Assembly: GCF_001591545.1 (NCBI RefSeq) | Contig: NZ_BCVC01000006.1 | Location: 96,779 to 160,778 of the forward strand | DNA: 64,000 nt | Source: Lederbergia lenta NBRC 16444 | GTDB taxonomy: Bacteria; Bacillota; Bacilli; Bacillales; Bacillaceae_C | Direction: 5' to 3' | Shown here: positions 36,746 through 45,072 of the stretch, piece by piece | Layout of the letters: the number at the start of each line of letters is the position of its first letter | How positions within the stretch are numbered: the first letter of the stretch is position 1 | The notes under the pieces: generated by a model | The model's database searches: none | Told to the model about the DNA's origin: nothing | What the model saw: the letters and a program-made list of their open reading frames with translations, nothing else | Program-made: the position numbers and the translations under genes

Positions 36746-37220
36746 AAAATGATTATCCAATAATTTGAAATGATCGATGTTATTTTACAGTGGAAATTTG
36801 GATGTACACCCGTAAATTCCCACAAATTTAGTAGTAAAAATATACACATATCTTCCTATATAAATAGTGTGTGAATACTATTACTTTCGGTGCCAAATGT
36901 TTAGTTGCAATGATTGCGCTCAAACTAAAATGATTATAAATAATAATATCTTCTCGTTGCATTTGTTCTATCATTTTGGTACTATTTAGGTGCTGAATGG
37001 TTCGACGTCTAACTATTTTAAGTGAAAAGATATATTAGAACTAAAATTACGGTTTGTAGTAAACAGGAACTCGTAACGAGAATTTCTGCAAAGGCCTGTT
37101 ATATAGAAAACTTTATATGTAAATTATTTTAATCATTCTTTAAGGGAATGCTTATTACGACAAGGTGTGAATATCGAGTTTTGAAAATCAGATGTTTCTT
37201 AGAGAGGGGTTACTCAGATC
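36746..37220. other. Intergenic region upstream of the SDR cluster
   Basis: No gene is seen in 475 bases. At 37062-37100 AACAGG pairs with CCTGTT around an inner CTCG/CGAG hairpin, 120 bases before the first SDR gene, and could be a leader structure or operator. A weak repeat TAAATT/AATTTA lies near 36812. Confidence 0.3.
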
Positions 37221-38027
37221 ATGGGTAGAGTAAATGGTAAGGTAGCATTATTGACTGGAAGCGCTTCGGGAATTGGCTTATCAACCGCAAAGTTATTAGC
37301 GAAAGAAGGCTGCAAAGTAGTGATTGCTGACTTTAACCTTGAAGGGGCGAAGCAAGCAGCGGAAGATATTAAAGCTCAAGGCGGAGAGGCTATTGGTATT
37401 TTTATAGATGCGGGAGATGGCAAGTCTATTGAGGAAGCGGTTGAATTAACTGTTAACCACTATGGAAAGATTAATGTCCTTTTTAACAATGTTGGCTTAA
37501 CAAATCTGAAGAAGGATTTAGATGTGGTCAATATGGATCTGGATGAGTGGGATCGCCTCTTAAATGTAAATTTAAAAAGTGTATTAATGGGTAGTAAATA
37601 TGCGATTCCACATATGATCAAAGCTGGTGGTGGATCGATTATTAATACTGCTTCTATGGCGGGTTTTCATGGAGATGCCATTCGTGCGGCATATGGTGCT
37701 TCGAAAGCGGGTGTTGTAAATCTTACGAAGTATATTGCAACGCAATACGGGAAAGATAAAATTCGCTGTAACGCAGTGGCACCTGGATTGATTTTAACTC
37801 CAGCGGCTAAAAATAATATGGCACCTGAAGTATTGGATATCTTCGAAAAATATAATGCATTGCCATATCATGGTGAAGCCGATGACATTGGTTATACGGT
37901 GTTATTCCTAGCTTCAGATGAGTCTAAGTTCATTACTGGGCAGACGATTCAAGTGGAAGGTGGACATTATATTGGGAATCCTAGCATTCCGGACTTCAGA
38001 GATTATATGAATAAAGCACAAGGCTAA
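37221..38027 (+). CDS. Short-chain dehydrogenase/reductase (SDR), first
   Basis: A 268-residue NAD(P)-dependent classical SDR. Cofactor motif TGSASGIG at about 12-19, structural motif NNVG (NNAG variant) at about 89, catalytic Ser in NTASMAG and YGASK as the Tyr-xxx-Lys pair at about 155. The C-terminus is typical of SDRs (ITGQTIQVEGGHYIG). GAGAGGGG precedes the ATG. It starts a cluster with an MFS transporter and two more SDRs, so it probably oxidises the imported compound. The substrate is unknown. Confidence 0.92.
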   Translation: MGRVNGKVALLTGSASGIGLSTAKLLAKEGCKVVIADFNLEGAKQAAEDIKAQGGEAIGIFIDAGDGKSIEEAVELTVNHYGKINVLFNNVGLTNLKKDLDVVNMDLDEWDRLLNVNLKSVLMGSKYAIPHMIKAGGGSIINTASMAGFHGDAIRAAYGASKAGVVNLTKYIATQYGKDKIRCNAVAPGLILTPAAKNNMAPEVLDIFEKYNALPYHGEADDIGYTVLFLASDESKFITGQTIQVEGGHYIGNPSIPDFRDYMNKAQG

Positions 38028-38116
38028 AAACGCAATTTCCAATAGAATCAGAAATGCATCCCATATATGTTGTGGTATGAAAGAATTGAAAGTATACGAG
38101 GAAGTAGGGAAACTTC

Positions 38117-39388
38117 GTGAGTCAGAATAAAAATAGATTTCATTATGCTTGGTGGATTTTAATTGCACTTTGTATCATCGTCGGGTTAGGAAAAGGTGCA
38201 TTAAATAATTCATCTGGTCTGTTCTTAACACCTGTAACAAAAGATCTTGGAATTGGAATGGGTAATTTATCATTATATTTTAGTGTATCAGCGATTGTGA
38301 CAATGCTCTTTTTACCTATAGGTGGTAAACTGATGGCGAAATATGATACGCGTTTGATCTTAATTGTTGGAATCATCCTTCAAGCTGGTGCATTTGCGAT
38401 GTTTGGTTTAATGAGTTCCGTATGGGGATGGTATATTTTCGCTGTTCCATTAGCTGTTGGTGGTGTGTTTATTACAGTGATTGCTGGGCCCGTCATTGTG
38501 AACCAATGGTTTAAAAAAGGGAATGGTTTGGCGCTTGGAATTATGAGTGCTGCTGGTGGAGCGCTTGGCGCAGTTGCTCAACCGATAGTTGGTAAACTGA
38601 TTGGGGGACAAGGCTGGAGAGCGGCTTATATTTCTGTTGGTATTGCAGTCATTATCATTATTATTCCAATCGTATTACTTCTGATCAAGAGGTCGCCACA
38701 AGCGAAGGGATTGCTTCCATATGGGATGGAAGAAAAGCAACAAGTACAAGAAGGGATTAACACGGAAGCAGATGCAGGAAATAAAGGTGTCACTTTGTCT
38801 GTTGCGAGGAAATCATCGTCATTTTATGCATTGGTGCTCTTTTTCTTCCTAATTACATCGATAGCCAGCTTTTCGATGCATATTCCGACCTATTTAATGG
38901 ATAAGGGCTTTGATGTTACTTTTGCTGGGAATGTGATGGGGACGTACATGATTGGTGTATTGGTAGGTTCATTAGTCATTGGCTTCTTGAGCGATAAAAT
39001 CGGTTCTAAGCTAACAGCGATCATAGCAATGGGTGCTGGTTTGATTGCGATCTGTCTTTTAACATTCTCTAGTAATAGTACAGGCATGATTACGTTTGCT
39101 GTTGGGCTTTTCGGTGTCATTTCATCTTCCATTGGAACATTAGGGCCATCCCTAACGTCGAGCTTGTTTGGGAATAGAGAGTATAGCCAAATTTATTCAA
39201 CTGCATCTATGGGATTAGCGATCTCTTCCGTCGTTGCGTTGCCGCTCTATGGTTATGCGTTTGACTTTACTGGTAGTTACACGATAGTACTTTACGCAAT
39301 TATAGCGATGTTGATTATTAATATATTCTGTGTATTTGTTGCTTATAAAGGAAAGAAGAAATTGGTGGAAGATGGATCTTGGAATTAA
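38117..39388 (+). CDS. MFS transporter (oxalate/formate antiporter-like)
   Basis: A 423-residue major facilitator with 12 predicted transmembrane helices in two halves and a central loop rich in charged residues (MEEKQQVQEGINTEADAGNKG, about 205-225). The N-terminus (NKNRFHYAWWILIALCIIVGLGKG) and GFLSDKIGSKLTAIIAMG in the second half resemble the OFA or monocarboxylate branch. The start is GTG with AGGAAG upstream. Lies 89 bases after the first SDR and is probably co-transcribed; it likely imports a carboxylate or polyol for the SDRs. The exact substrate cannot be told. Confidence 0.9.
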   Translation: MSQNKNRFHYAWWILIALCIIVGLGKGALNNSSGLFLTPVTKDLGIGMGNLSLYFSVSAIVTMLFLPIGGKLMAKYDTRLILIVGIILQAGAFAMFGLMSSVWGWYIFAVPLAVGGVFITVIAGPVIVNQWFKKGNGLALGIMSAAGGALGAVAQPIVGKLIGGQGWRAAYISVGIAVIIIIIPIVLLLIKRSPQAKGLLPYGMEEKQQVQEGINTEADAGNKGVTLSVARKSSSFYALVLFFFLITSIASFSMHIPTYLMDKGFDVTFAGNVMGTYMIGVLVGSLVIGFLSDKIGSKLTAIIAMGAGLIAICLLTFSSNSTGMITFAVGLFGVISSSIGTLGPSLTSSLFGNREYSQIYSTASMGLAISSVVALPLYGYAFDFTGSYTIVLYAIIAMLIINIFCVFVAYKGKKKLVEDGSWN

Positions 39389-39461
39389 CCATATTTTGGA
39401 GAAATAAGTTTTAACACGTTATATTTAGCTATCAAAGATATCAGGGAAAGAGGTAATCGTA

Positions 39462-40211
39462 ATGAAGTTAAAAGGTAAAGTAGGGATTGTAACAGGAAGT
39501 GCATCAGGTATTGGAAAAGGAATCGCTCTTGCAATGGCTAAGGAAGGTGCCCACATCGTAATCGTTGACGTAAATGAAAAAAAAGGAAAAGAAACACTTG
39601 CCCAAGTGAATGAGCATGCAGAAGGATTACTTTTTATTAAAGATATTTCGAAAAAGGAAAATGTATATGAGATTGTTTCCAGTGTAGTCGAAAAGTTCGG
39701 AAAGATAGATATCCTTGTGAATAATGCACACGTATCTAAACAAGCTCCATTTAGCGAAACAACAGAAGAATTATTAGATTTATCTTTTGGTACAGGCTTC
39801 TATCCTACATTCCATTTCATGCAAGCGGCATATCCAGAATTGAAGAAGTCTCAAGGTAAGGTGATTAACTTTGCATCAGGTGCTGGGCTTGATGGACAAG
39901 TAACACAAACTTCTTATGCTGCTGCTAAGGAAGCGATTCGTGCCATTTCACGTGTTGCAGCAAACGAGTGGGGGCCAGAAGGCATTAATGTAAACTTAAT
40001 TTCTCCGATTGCACTTACTCCTGGTGTAGAGCAATGGCGTGAAAATGCTCCAGAGATGTATGATGCAATGATAAACCGAATCCCATTACGTCGTCTTGGC
40101 GATCCTGAACAAGATATCGGTCAAGTTGCTGTATTCCTAGCAAGCAAGGATTCAGATTATATTACTGGTCAAACAATTATGGTAGATGGTGGTTCCATTA
40201 AATTACGTTAA
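39462..40211 (+). CDS. Short-chain dehydrogenase/reductase, second
   Basis: A 249-residue SDR. TGSASGIG at about 10-17, NNAH in place of NNAG at about 88, catalytic Ser in NFASGAG and YAAAK as active pair at about 152. The C-terminal ITGQTIMVDGG is standard. AAAGAGG precedes the ATG. Its stop is 13 bases before the next SDR start, so the two are one operon. Substrate unknown. Confidence 0.92.
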   Translation: MKLKGKVGIVTGSASGIGKGIALAMAKEGAHIVIVDVNEKKGKETLAQVNEHAEGLLFIKDISKKENVYEIVSSVVEKFGKIDILVNNAHVSKQAPFSETTEELLDLSFGTGFYPTFHFMQAAYPELKKSQGKVINFASGAGLDGQVTQTSYAAAKEAIRAISRVAANEWGPEGINVNLISPIALTPGVEQWRENAPEMYDAMINRIPLRRLGDPEQDIGQVAVFLASKDSDYITGQTIMVDGGSIKLR

Positions 40212-40224
40212 GGAGTGTTTAATC

Positions 40225-40959
40225 ATGGGAAGATTAGATAATAAAGTTGCAATTATTACAGGTGGAGCTTCAGGCATTGGTTTAGGAATGGTTGAATTAT
40301 TCAGCAAAGAAGGTGCAATCGTAATCGCGGCAGACATAAATGATGAAGCACTTGAAAAAGTAAGCCAGATGGATAATGTGCATGGCATGAAATTAAACGT
40401 TGCTTCAGACGAAGGATGGGCAACATTTGCTAAAGAAGTAAATGACCGCTTCGGTAAAATTGATATCCTTGTGAACAATGCAGGAATTTCATCAGAAAAA
40501 CCTTACCAAGATATTAACCTAGATGATTGGCAAAAAATGCTATCCATCAATGGATTTGGCCCATTTGCAGGGATGAAACATGTGGCGCCATATATGACAG
40601 CTCAAAATAAAGGCTCTATCGTGAATATTTCATCTTATACAGCACAAATTGGTCAAGGATTTAACCATTACTCTGCTTCTAAAGGTGCGGTACGTGCTAT
40701 TTCTAAGGCAGCCGCAACAACTTTTGGTAAACAAGGTGTACGTGTAAATACATTATTTCCAGGGATTATTGAAACACCTATGACACAAACTTTAAGTACC
40801 TCAAAGGAATTGCTTGGTCATTTAATCCAGGCAACACCTTTACAAAGATTAGGGCAGCCAGCAGATATTGCAAATGCAGCTTTATTCTTTGCATCTGATG
40901 AATCGTCTTATATCACAGGCTCTGAATTGGTGATTGATGGTGGATTCTCAGCTCAATAA
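40225..40959 (+). CDS. Short-chain dehydrogenase/reductase, third (diacetyl/acetoin-reductase-like group)
   Basis: A 244-residue SDR. TGGASGIG at about 12-19, NNAGISSEKPYQDI, Ser in NISSYTA, YSASK active pair at about 147 and ITGSELVIDGGFSAQ at the end. The ATG at 40225 is preferred over a 13-codon longer frame because TAAGGAG stands 9 bases before it. Last SDR of the cluster; a terminator follows. Substrate unknown. Confidence 0.92.
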   Translation: MGRLDNKVAIITGGASGIGLGMVELFSKEGAIVIAADINDEALEKVSQMDNVHGMKLNVASDEGWATFAKEVNDRFGKIDILVNNAGISSEKPYQDINLDDWQKMLSINGFGPFAGMKHVAPYMTAQNKGSIVNISSYTAQIGQGFNHYSASKGAVRAISKAAATTFGKQGVRVNTLFPGIIETPMTQTLSTSKELLGHLIQATPLQRLGQPADIANAALFFASDESSYITGSELVIDGGFSAQ

Positions 40960-40972
40960 CATGCTAAGATAA

Positions 40973-41005
40973 AAAGAGCCTCTAGGGAATAGGGGCTCTT
41001 ATCTT
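40973..41005 (+). terminator. Terminator of the SDR operon
   Basis: AAGAGCCTC with GGGGCTCTT (one wobble) then ATCTTT. It lies between the third SDR and the marR-like gene. Confidence 0.6.
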
Positions 41006-41027
41006 TGGAAAGCAGGGATTGAATTTT

Positions 41028-41450
41028 ATGAAAGAACAGACTATTTTCGAGATCATTCATAATATGGACAAAGTAACAAATAACCTTATTATCCAGTGGA
41101 ATAAAATATTTTATGAAAACCTAGGTGTTTCTCACATTTTAGTACTTGGTCATATAATGGAAAATGGAAAAAGCCGTCCATCAGATATCGCAAGAGTACT
41201 GGGACTAACACCGCCGACTTTAACACATTTATCAGAGAAGCTCGTACAAAAAGAATTAGCTATTAGACTAGAAGATAAATCCGATCGAAGAATTATTTAT
41301 TTGGGAATTACGGATAAAGGTATCGAAATAGTGAAGAGAGCTAATATAGAAGGCCAAATACTCCGCAAAAATTTATTTGAAAAGCTAACGGATGAGGAAA
41401 GGCTACAATTGTTAAATATTTATAAGAAACTAAATGATAATAGAAACTAA
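41028..41450 (+). CDS. MarR-family transcriptional regulator
   Basis: A 140-residue winged-helix repressor-type protein. The helix-turn-helix is SRPSDIARVLGLTPPTLTHLSEKLVQKELAIRLEDKSDRRIIYLGITDKGIEIV (about 50-102), with the wing motif DRR. ATG 41028 is chosen over a TTG at 41019 that is too close to the AGGG. It is the likely regulator of the preceding SDR/MFS cluster by position and may sense its substrate; this is inferred. Confidence 0.9.
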   Translation: MKEQTIFEIIHNMDKVTNNLIIQWNKIFYENLGVSHILVLGHIMENGKSRPSDIARVLGLTPPTLTHLSEKLVQKELAIRLEDKSDRRIIYLGITDKGIEIVKRANIEGQILRKNLFEKLTDEERLQLLNIYKKLNDNRN

Positions 41451-41536
41451 ACTTTTCATTCATAGCATGATAAAGAAGCTTAACGAAATTTCAATTTAGC
41501 AGTGATTTACCCTTGGATATGGCTCCTCCTGCTGTT

Positions 41537-41564
41537 AATTCCCTTCGAGGGAGAATTTTATTTA
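41537..41564 (+). terminator. Terminator of the marR-like gene
   Basis: AATTC-CC with GGG-GAATT around TTCGA, then TTTTATTT. Confidence 0.55.
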
Positions 41565-41613
41565 CTATTAGAATCACCACATTTTGTATTAATTTATAAA
41601 AGCTAAGAATTTT

Positions 41614-41642
41614 TGCATGACGGCTTTATAAGCAGTCATGCA
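41614..41642. repeat. Inverted repeat without T-run
   Basis: TGCATGAC with GTCATGCA, continued by GCT/AGC around a 5-base loop. It lies in the 800-base gap 41451-42257, where I see no credible gene; the 84-codon frame at 41613 begins inside this repeat. Confidence 0.4.
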
Positions 41643-42030
41643 GTAGTGAGAATAGATGTAGCCTATTCAAAGGAAACCATTTTAGGGATTTTTGAGGTAG
41701 CATTTGCATTTATAATGACATACTCCACAAACGACCTCCTTCCGTTTAAAGTGGTGTCAATTTACAAAAATTACAACTTCAAAGTTAACCGTACCATGCC
41801 ATGTTTTACTAACCCTCACTTAAAGATCTACTCCTGTAATATCGGATACTCCGACAGGGATGTTTGATTCAATCATTTAATAAACATTGGGTTGAGAGCG
41901 GTGCTCATTGGTTTAACCATTAAGCAGCATGAACATCTTGTATATTTCCCATGATTTCCTTCGTAAGTTTTTATTTTAAGGATAGATAAAAATAATAGAG
42001 ATCTTTCAACGCCATAAAGAAAGAATATAG

Positions 42031-42060
42031 AAGAGGGAGTAATCACTCCCTTTTGGTTTT
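42031..42060 (+). terminator. Terminator-like hairpin
   Basis: AGGGAGT with ACTCCCT around AATC, followed by TTTGGTTTT. Confidence 0.6.
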
Positions 42061-42203
42061 GAATATAGCGTTTTAGCGAGTCATAACAAGGTTATTACTA
42101 TCTTATTTTAGAGGAGTATAAAAAGAAAAGCATAAAAGTTAATTTAAGAAAATGAGGAACTACTTTTGACTTCTTGACGTCTTTTAGAAGTCTATGGAAA
42201 AGG

Positions 42204-42257
42204 AAGGAGGGATTCGTCAGAATGTTGTTGTTTAACTTATTCTGACGAATCATTGAA
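42204..42257 (+). promoter_or_regulatory. Structured leader with palindrome and 7-codon ORF before the secreted protein gene
   Basis: AAGGAGG (42204-42210) is directly followed by a perfect 13-bp inverted repeat, GATTCGTCAGAAT (42211-42223) and ATTCTGACGAATC (42239-42251). An ATG at 42222 opens MLLFNLF and stops at 42245. If the repeat folds, AAGGAGG comes to lie 6 bases from TTG 42258, the in-frame start of the downstream gene, which otherwise has no ribosome site. See findings. Confidence 0.6.
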
Positions 42258-43034
42258 TTGCTATGTAAAATGAAATTACTAAGAGTACCAGTTATGATGT
42301 CACTAATCGTTTCTATATTTGTATTCCCGGGTATGTTATCCTTTGCAGAATCAGAGGATTTAAAATCTAATGATTCAGAGGTTGTAAGAGCAATATTAGT
42401 AGAGGATGGTGTCGAAAAGGAGATCAATCCTAAAGAATATGATCGTATATTGGAGGGAAGTGAAGAAAAATTACAACAAATAGAGGGGTTCAAGGAAAAA
42501 GAGATTGCTAATAATAACGGGCTTATAAGTGCGCCTGAAAATAATTCAGTGACTCCATTTGCAATCATAAATCAAAGTCGCTATGTACAAGCTGGTTTAA
42601 TTTCCTCTGTATATCGAACTGATTTAAAGAAAAGAGTCTCGGTTCCTGTATATAATGGTACAACTCAGAAAATTACCCGGACCATCAGCTATTCAGTTTC
42701 TAGAGGCTATACAAGTAATGTTTCTCTTTCATCAAGTTATGCGAAAAGTGCAGTTCAAGCTACTGTAGGAGCTTCTTGGAATAAATCTTACTCTAGCTCA
42801 GATTCAATTAGTCAGCCAATCCCACTAAAGATATATTCTTGGGTAGAATATACACCTAACATGAAAAGCTCATATGGAACTACGTATGAGGAGGTATGGA
42901 ATTATTATGCTGGTAGCAATGTGAAAATAATTGATAAGAAATACTTCCTTGATTTATATATCGCTAAAAAAGGTAATGCGGGACTGCCAGATGGAATCTA
43001 TGCCGTCAAAGAAGCAAGTAAAGCACCTAAATAA
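42258..43034 (+). CDS. Secreted Ser/Thr-rich protein of unknown function
   Basis: A 258-residue protein with a signal peptide (hydrophobic VPVMMSLIVSIFVFPGMLSFA, cleavage likely after LSFAES). Residues about 30-80 are charged and helical. From about 88 a beta-type repeat pattern with alternating Ser/Thr follows (TRTISYSVSRGYTSNVSLSSSYAKSAVQATVGASWNKSYSS), then IPLKIYSWVEYTPNMKSSYGTTYEEVW. The alternating polar pattern recalls pore-forming aerolysin/ETX-like folds, but that is only an impression. Start: TTG 42258 or ATG 42270; see the leader entry. A small membrane protein gene follows after 34 bases. Confidence 0.65.
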   Translation: MLCKMKLLRVPVMMSLIVSIFVFPGMLSFAESEDLKSNDSEVVRAILVEDGVEKEINPKEYDRILEGSEEKLQQIEGFKEKEIANNNGLISAPENNSVTPFAIINQSRYVQAGLISSVYRTDLKKRVSVPVYNGTTQKITRTISYSVSRGYTSNVSLSSSYAKSAVQATVGASWNKSYSSSDSISQPIPLKIYSWVEYTPNMKSSYGTTYEEVWNYYAGSNVKIIDKKYFLDLYIAKKGNAGLPDGIYAVKEASKAPK

Positions 43035-43068
43035 CAACTAGACAATATGGAAGAATAAAGGTGACTTT

Positions 43069-43308
43069 ATGAATAAACGAGCTGCAGGAATTTCTTTGTT
43101 GATTGTTTCAGCCACATTGTTTATTTTTAGAAATACTTCACATTTAATGGTTGCTGCGATCATGGGACGAAAAGAAGGGAATTTGGGTGAAGGAATGTTC
43201 GACTATGCTCTAGAAGTTACTCATTCTTAATCTAAAATTCCGGAAATAGTAGTATTTGTTATTGCTATAATATACTTAGTATATGTAGAAATAACAAGGG
43301 GAAAATAA
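43069..43308 (+). pseudogene. Small membrane protein gene interrupted by a stop codon
   Basis: ATG 43069 with AAAGGTG upstream opens 53 residues (starts MNKRAAGISLLIVSATLF) and stops at TAA 43228-43230. The same frame then continues for 25 more sense codons, SKIPEIVVFVIAIIYLVYVEITRGK, to TAA 43306-43308. The whole would be a two-helix protein of about 79 residues, resembling small Bacillus membrane proteins that begin KRAAGI and end in a hydrophobic helix. The stop falls before the second helix, so the gene is probably inactivated by a single substitution; a functional short form cannot be excluded. Confidence 0.55.
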
Positions 43309-43376
43309 GGAACTATGTAGTGTGATTTTAGAATTTAGGTAATTACATTTACCTGCTAGTTATTTAATGTCTTATT

Positions 43377-43408
43377 AGATCGTATCATCTTGGATACGAT
43401 CTTTTTTA
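43377..43408 (+). terminator. Terminator
   Basis: AGATCGTATC with GATACGATCT around ATCTTG, then TTTT. Confidence 0.88.
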
Positions 43409-44073
43409 TTGGAAAAATGGCCCAGTACATAAAGGAACACCTTGAAACTGTTCGGTCCCTTGTATCCCGAAAACCTAAATTAAAACAGTAGTACCAGGGA
43501 TTATAGCTATTTACCTAGATCTAATGGAATGACGTGATAATGAATTTATCCATTATTTTTGCCTTTTTCATATTCAATTAGGAGGTTAACTAAAATCCAT
43601 GTTATGGTTTTGTGATGACCACTTACGATGTTCACTTCTATAAAGATTTGGCCTTCTTTATCCCAAATCAATATCTAGGGAAAAGAAAATTCCTTATTTT
43701 TGAATTTCCCTTTCGTCAGGTAGCATTCCTACTACCCATAGCCATTCAAACTTTATTAATATCACTCGTATTATCAGCAAATGTTAATTCATGAGAAGGA
43801 ATTTTACGGCTTTTTCTAAGTCCAATATGTGAAAATGGCCGTGGATATCATGTTATCTTTCTTTTTTGATTGTTAAAAATAGCATAATGTGCTAGTATCC
43901 ATTTGAAAAGTAGTACTTCTTTGTATCTAAGTACCCATTTAATCAATTAAAGCTAAAATTTAGTATATGAAATTGTATCAATCAAAAGACATTCACTTTT
44001 AATTACAAAAGCTTTGAACATGAATTTTAAATGGAGAAGGGCTCATTTATACTAAAATAAACATAAGGTTATC
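43409..44073. other. 665-base intergenic region before the sugar-sensing operon
   Basis: A TTAGGAGG at 43579 precedes a 14-codon frame (ATG at 43600) that stops early, which may be a gene remnant. A 60-codon GTG frame at 43612 has no ribosome site. The promoter of the operon starting at 44074 must lie here, but I could not define it. Confidence 0.3.
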
Positions 44074-45072
44074 GTGGAAAGGTTGATGTATCTTTTGCGT
44101 AGAATAGCTATCGTTATAACCATTTTAGTTTGCATTCTCCTTTTCTATTTTACTATTGTTTCTGGAGTTAAAGTCTTTGAATCAGATTGGGAGTTGCCCA
44201 AAGCTGTAGAACAAATAGATGGGAATCATCGACTGGTACTAATTACACAAGAACTTGAAACGCCTTTTTGGGACAAAGTAGCAAAGGGTGCAATGGAACA
44301 GGCCGCACAAGAATCAGCAAGTCTTGAAGTTTGGGGAAGCTATGGCAATAACCGAGAGGATTTTTTAAAAAAGCTTGAAATCGCTATATATTCGCAAATG
44401 GATGGAATTATTGTTCAAGGGCTAGATACTGATGAGTTTAAAGCGTTAACAAAAATAAAGGCAGCTTCTTATGGAATTCCCATTATTACTGTAGCGAATG
44501 ATGTTCCTATGGGGGATAGTCTTAGAAAATCGTATGTAGGATCAGATCAATACTTAGCTGGAAAAATGATTGGTGAACAATTAGTTGCTGATATGGGTAA
44601 CGAAGGAGAAGTAGTGATCATGATTGATATACAACAACAATACTTTCAAAAGCTACGCCTTAAAGGTATTAAAGATGTTTTGCGAAAATACCCAGATATA
44701 CAAATAATTAATATAGAGACCCCTGATGCAAGGGATCAAGTCATTGCAAAAACAAAAGAGGTACTGAACCATCACCCGAATATTGATGCTTTCATTGCCA
44801 TTAATGCTGATATATTGGCGGGAATGATCCAAGAAGTTGAGAGTAGATCACAAATTGAGCCATATTATATTTATTCATTTGATGATGATTATGAATCTAT
44901 CACATTGCTTAATCAGGGGAAGATTGATGGAATCATAGAGCAGTCTCCAGAAGAGATGGGGACGATGAGTGTGAAACTAATATTAGAATGGCTTAATAAT
45001 AAAAGTGTTCCTTTAGATTTAAATGGATATCAAACGGAAATTCGGATTGTAGAGGCGATGGATGAAAGATGA
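44074..45072 (+). CDS. Membrane-anchored sugar-binding sensor protein (XylFII-like)
   Basis: A 332-residue periplasmic-binding-protein-like I (Peripla_BP_4) protein. It carries a single uncleaved N-terminal transmembrane helix (about 9-31) in place of a lipobox. Binding-fold landmarks are LVLITQELETPFWDKVAKGAMEQAAQ, MDGIIVQGLD, GIPIITVANDV, SYVGSDQYLAGKMIGEQLV and DAFIAINADILAGM. It precedes a LytS-type kinase with a 4-base overlap, as XylFII precedes LytS in Clostridium beijerinckii, where the binding protein presents D-xylose to the kinase. GTG start with AAGG upstream; an ATG at 44086 is possible. The sugar is inferred from the neighbours. Confidence 0.85.
   Translation: MERLMYLLRRIAIVITILVCILLFYFTIVSGVKVFESDWELPKAVEQIDGNHRLVLITQELETPFWDKVAKGAMEQAAQESASLEVWGSYGNNREDFLKKLEIAIYSQMDGIIVQGLDTDEFKALTKIKAASYGIPIITVANDVPMGDSLRKSYVGSDQYLAGKMIGEQLVADMGNEGEVVIMIDIQQQYFQKLRLKGIKDVLRKYPDIQIINIETPDARDQVIAKTKEVLNHHPNIDAFIAINADILAGMIQEVESRSQIEPYYIYSFDDDYESITLLNQGKIDGIIEQSPEEMGTMSVKLILEWLNNKSVPLDLNGYQTEIRIVEAMDER

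Noticed and set aside
41613..41867. 84-codon ORF in the gap after the marR-like gene
   Set aside because: The start lies at an inverted repeat, no ribosome site is present and no family is recognisable.
43612..43794. 60-codon GTG-started ORF
   Set aside because: No ribosome site and no recognisable pattern; overlaps a short frame with a better site.
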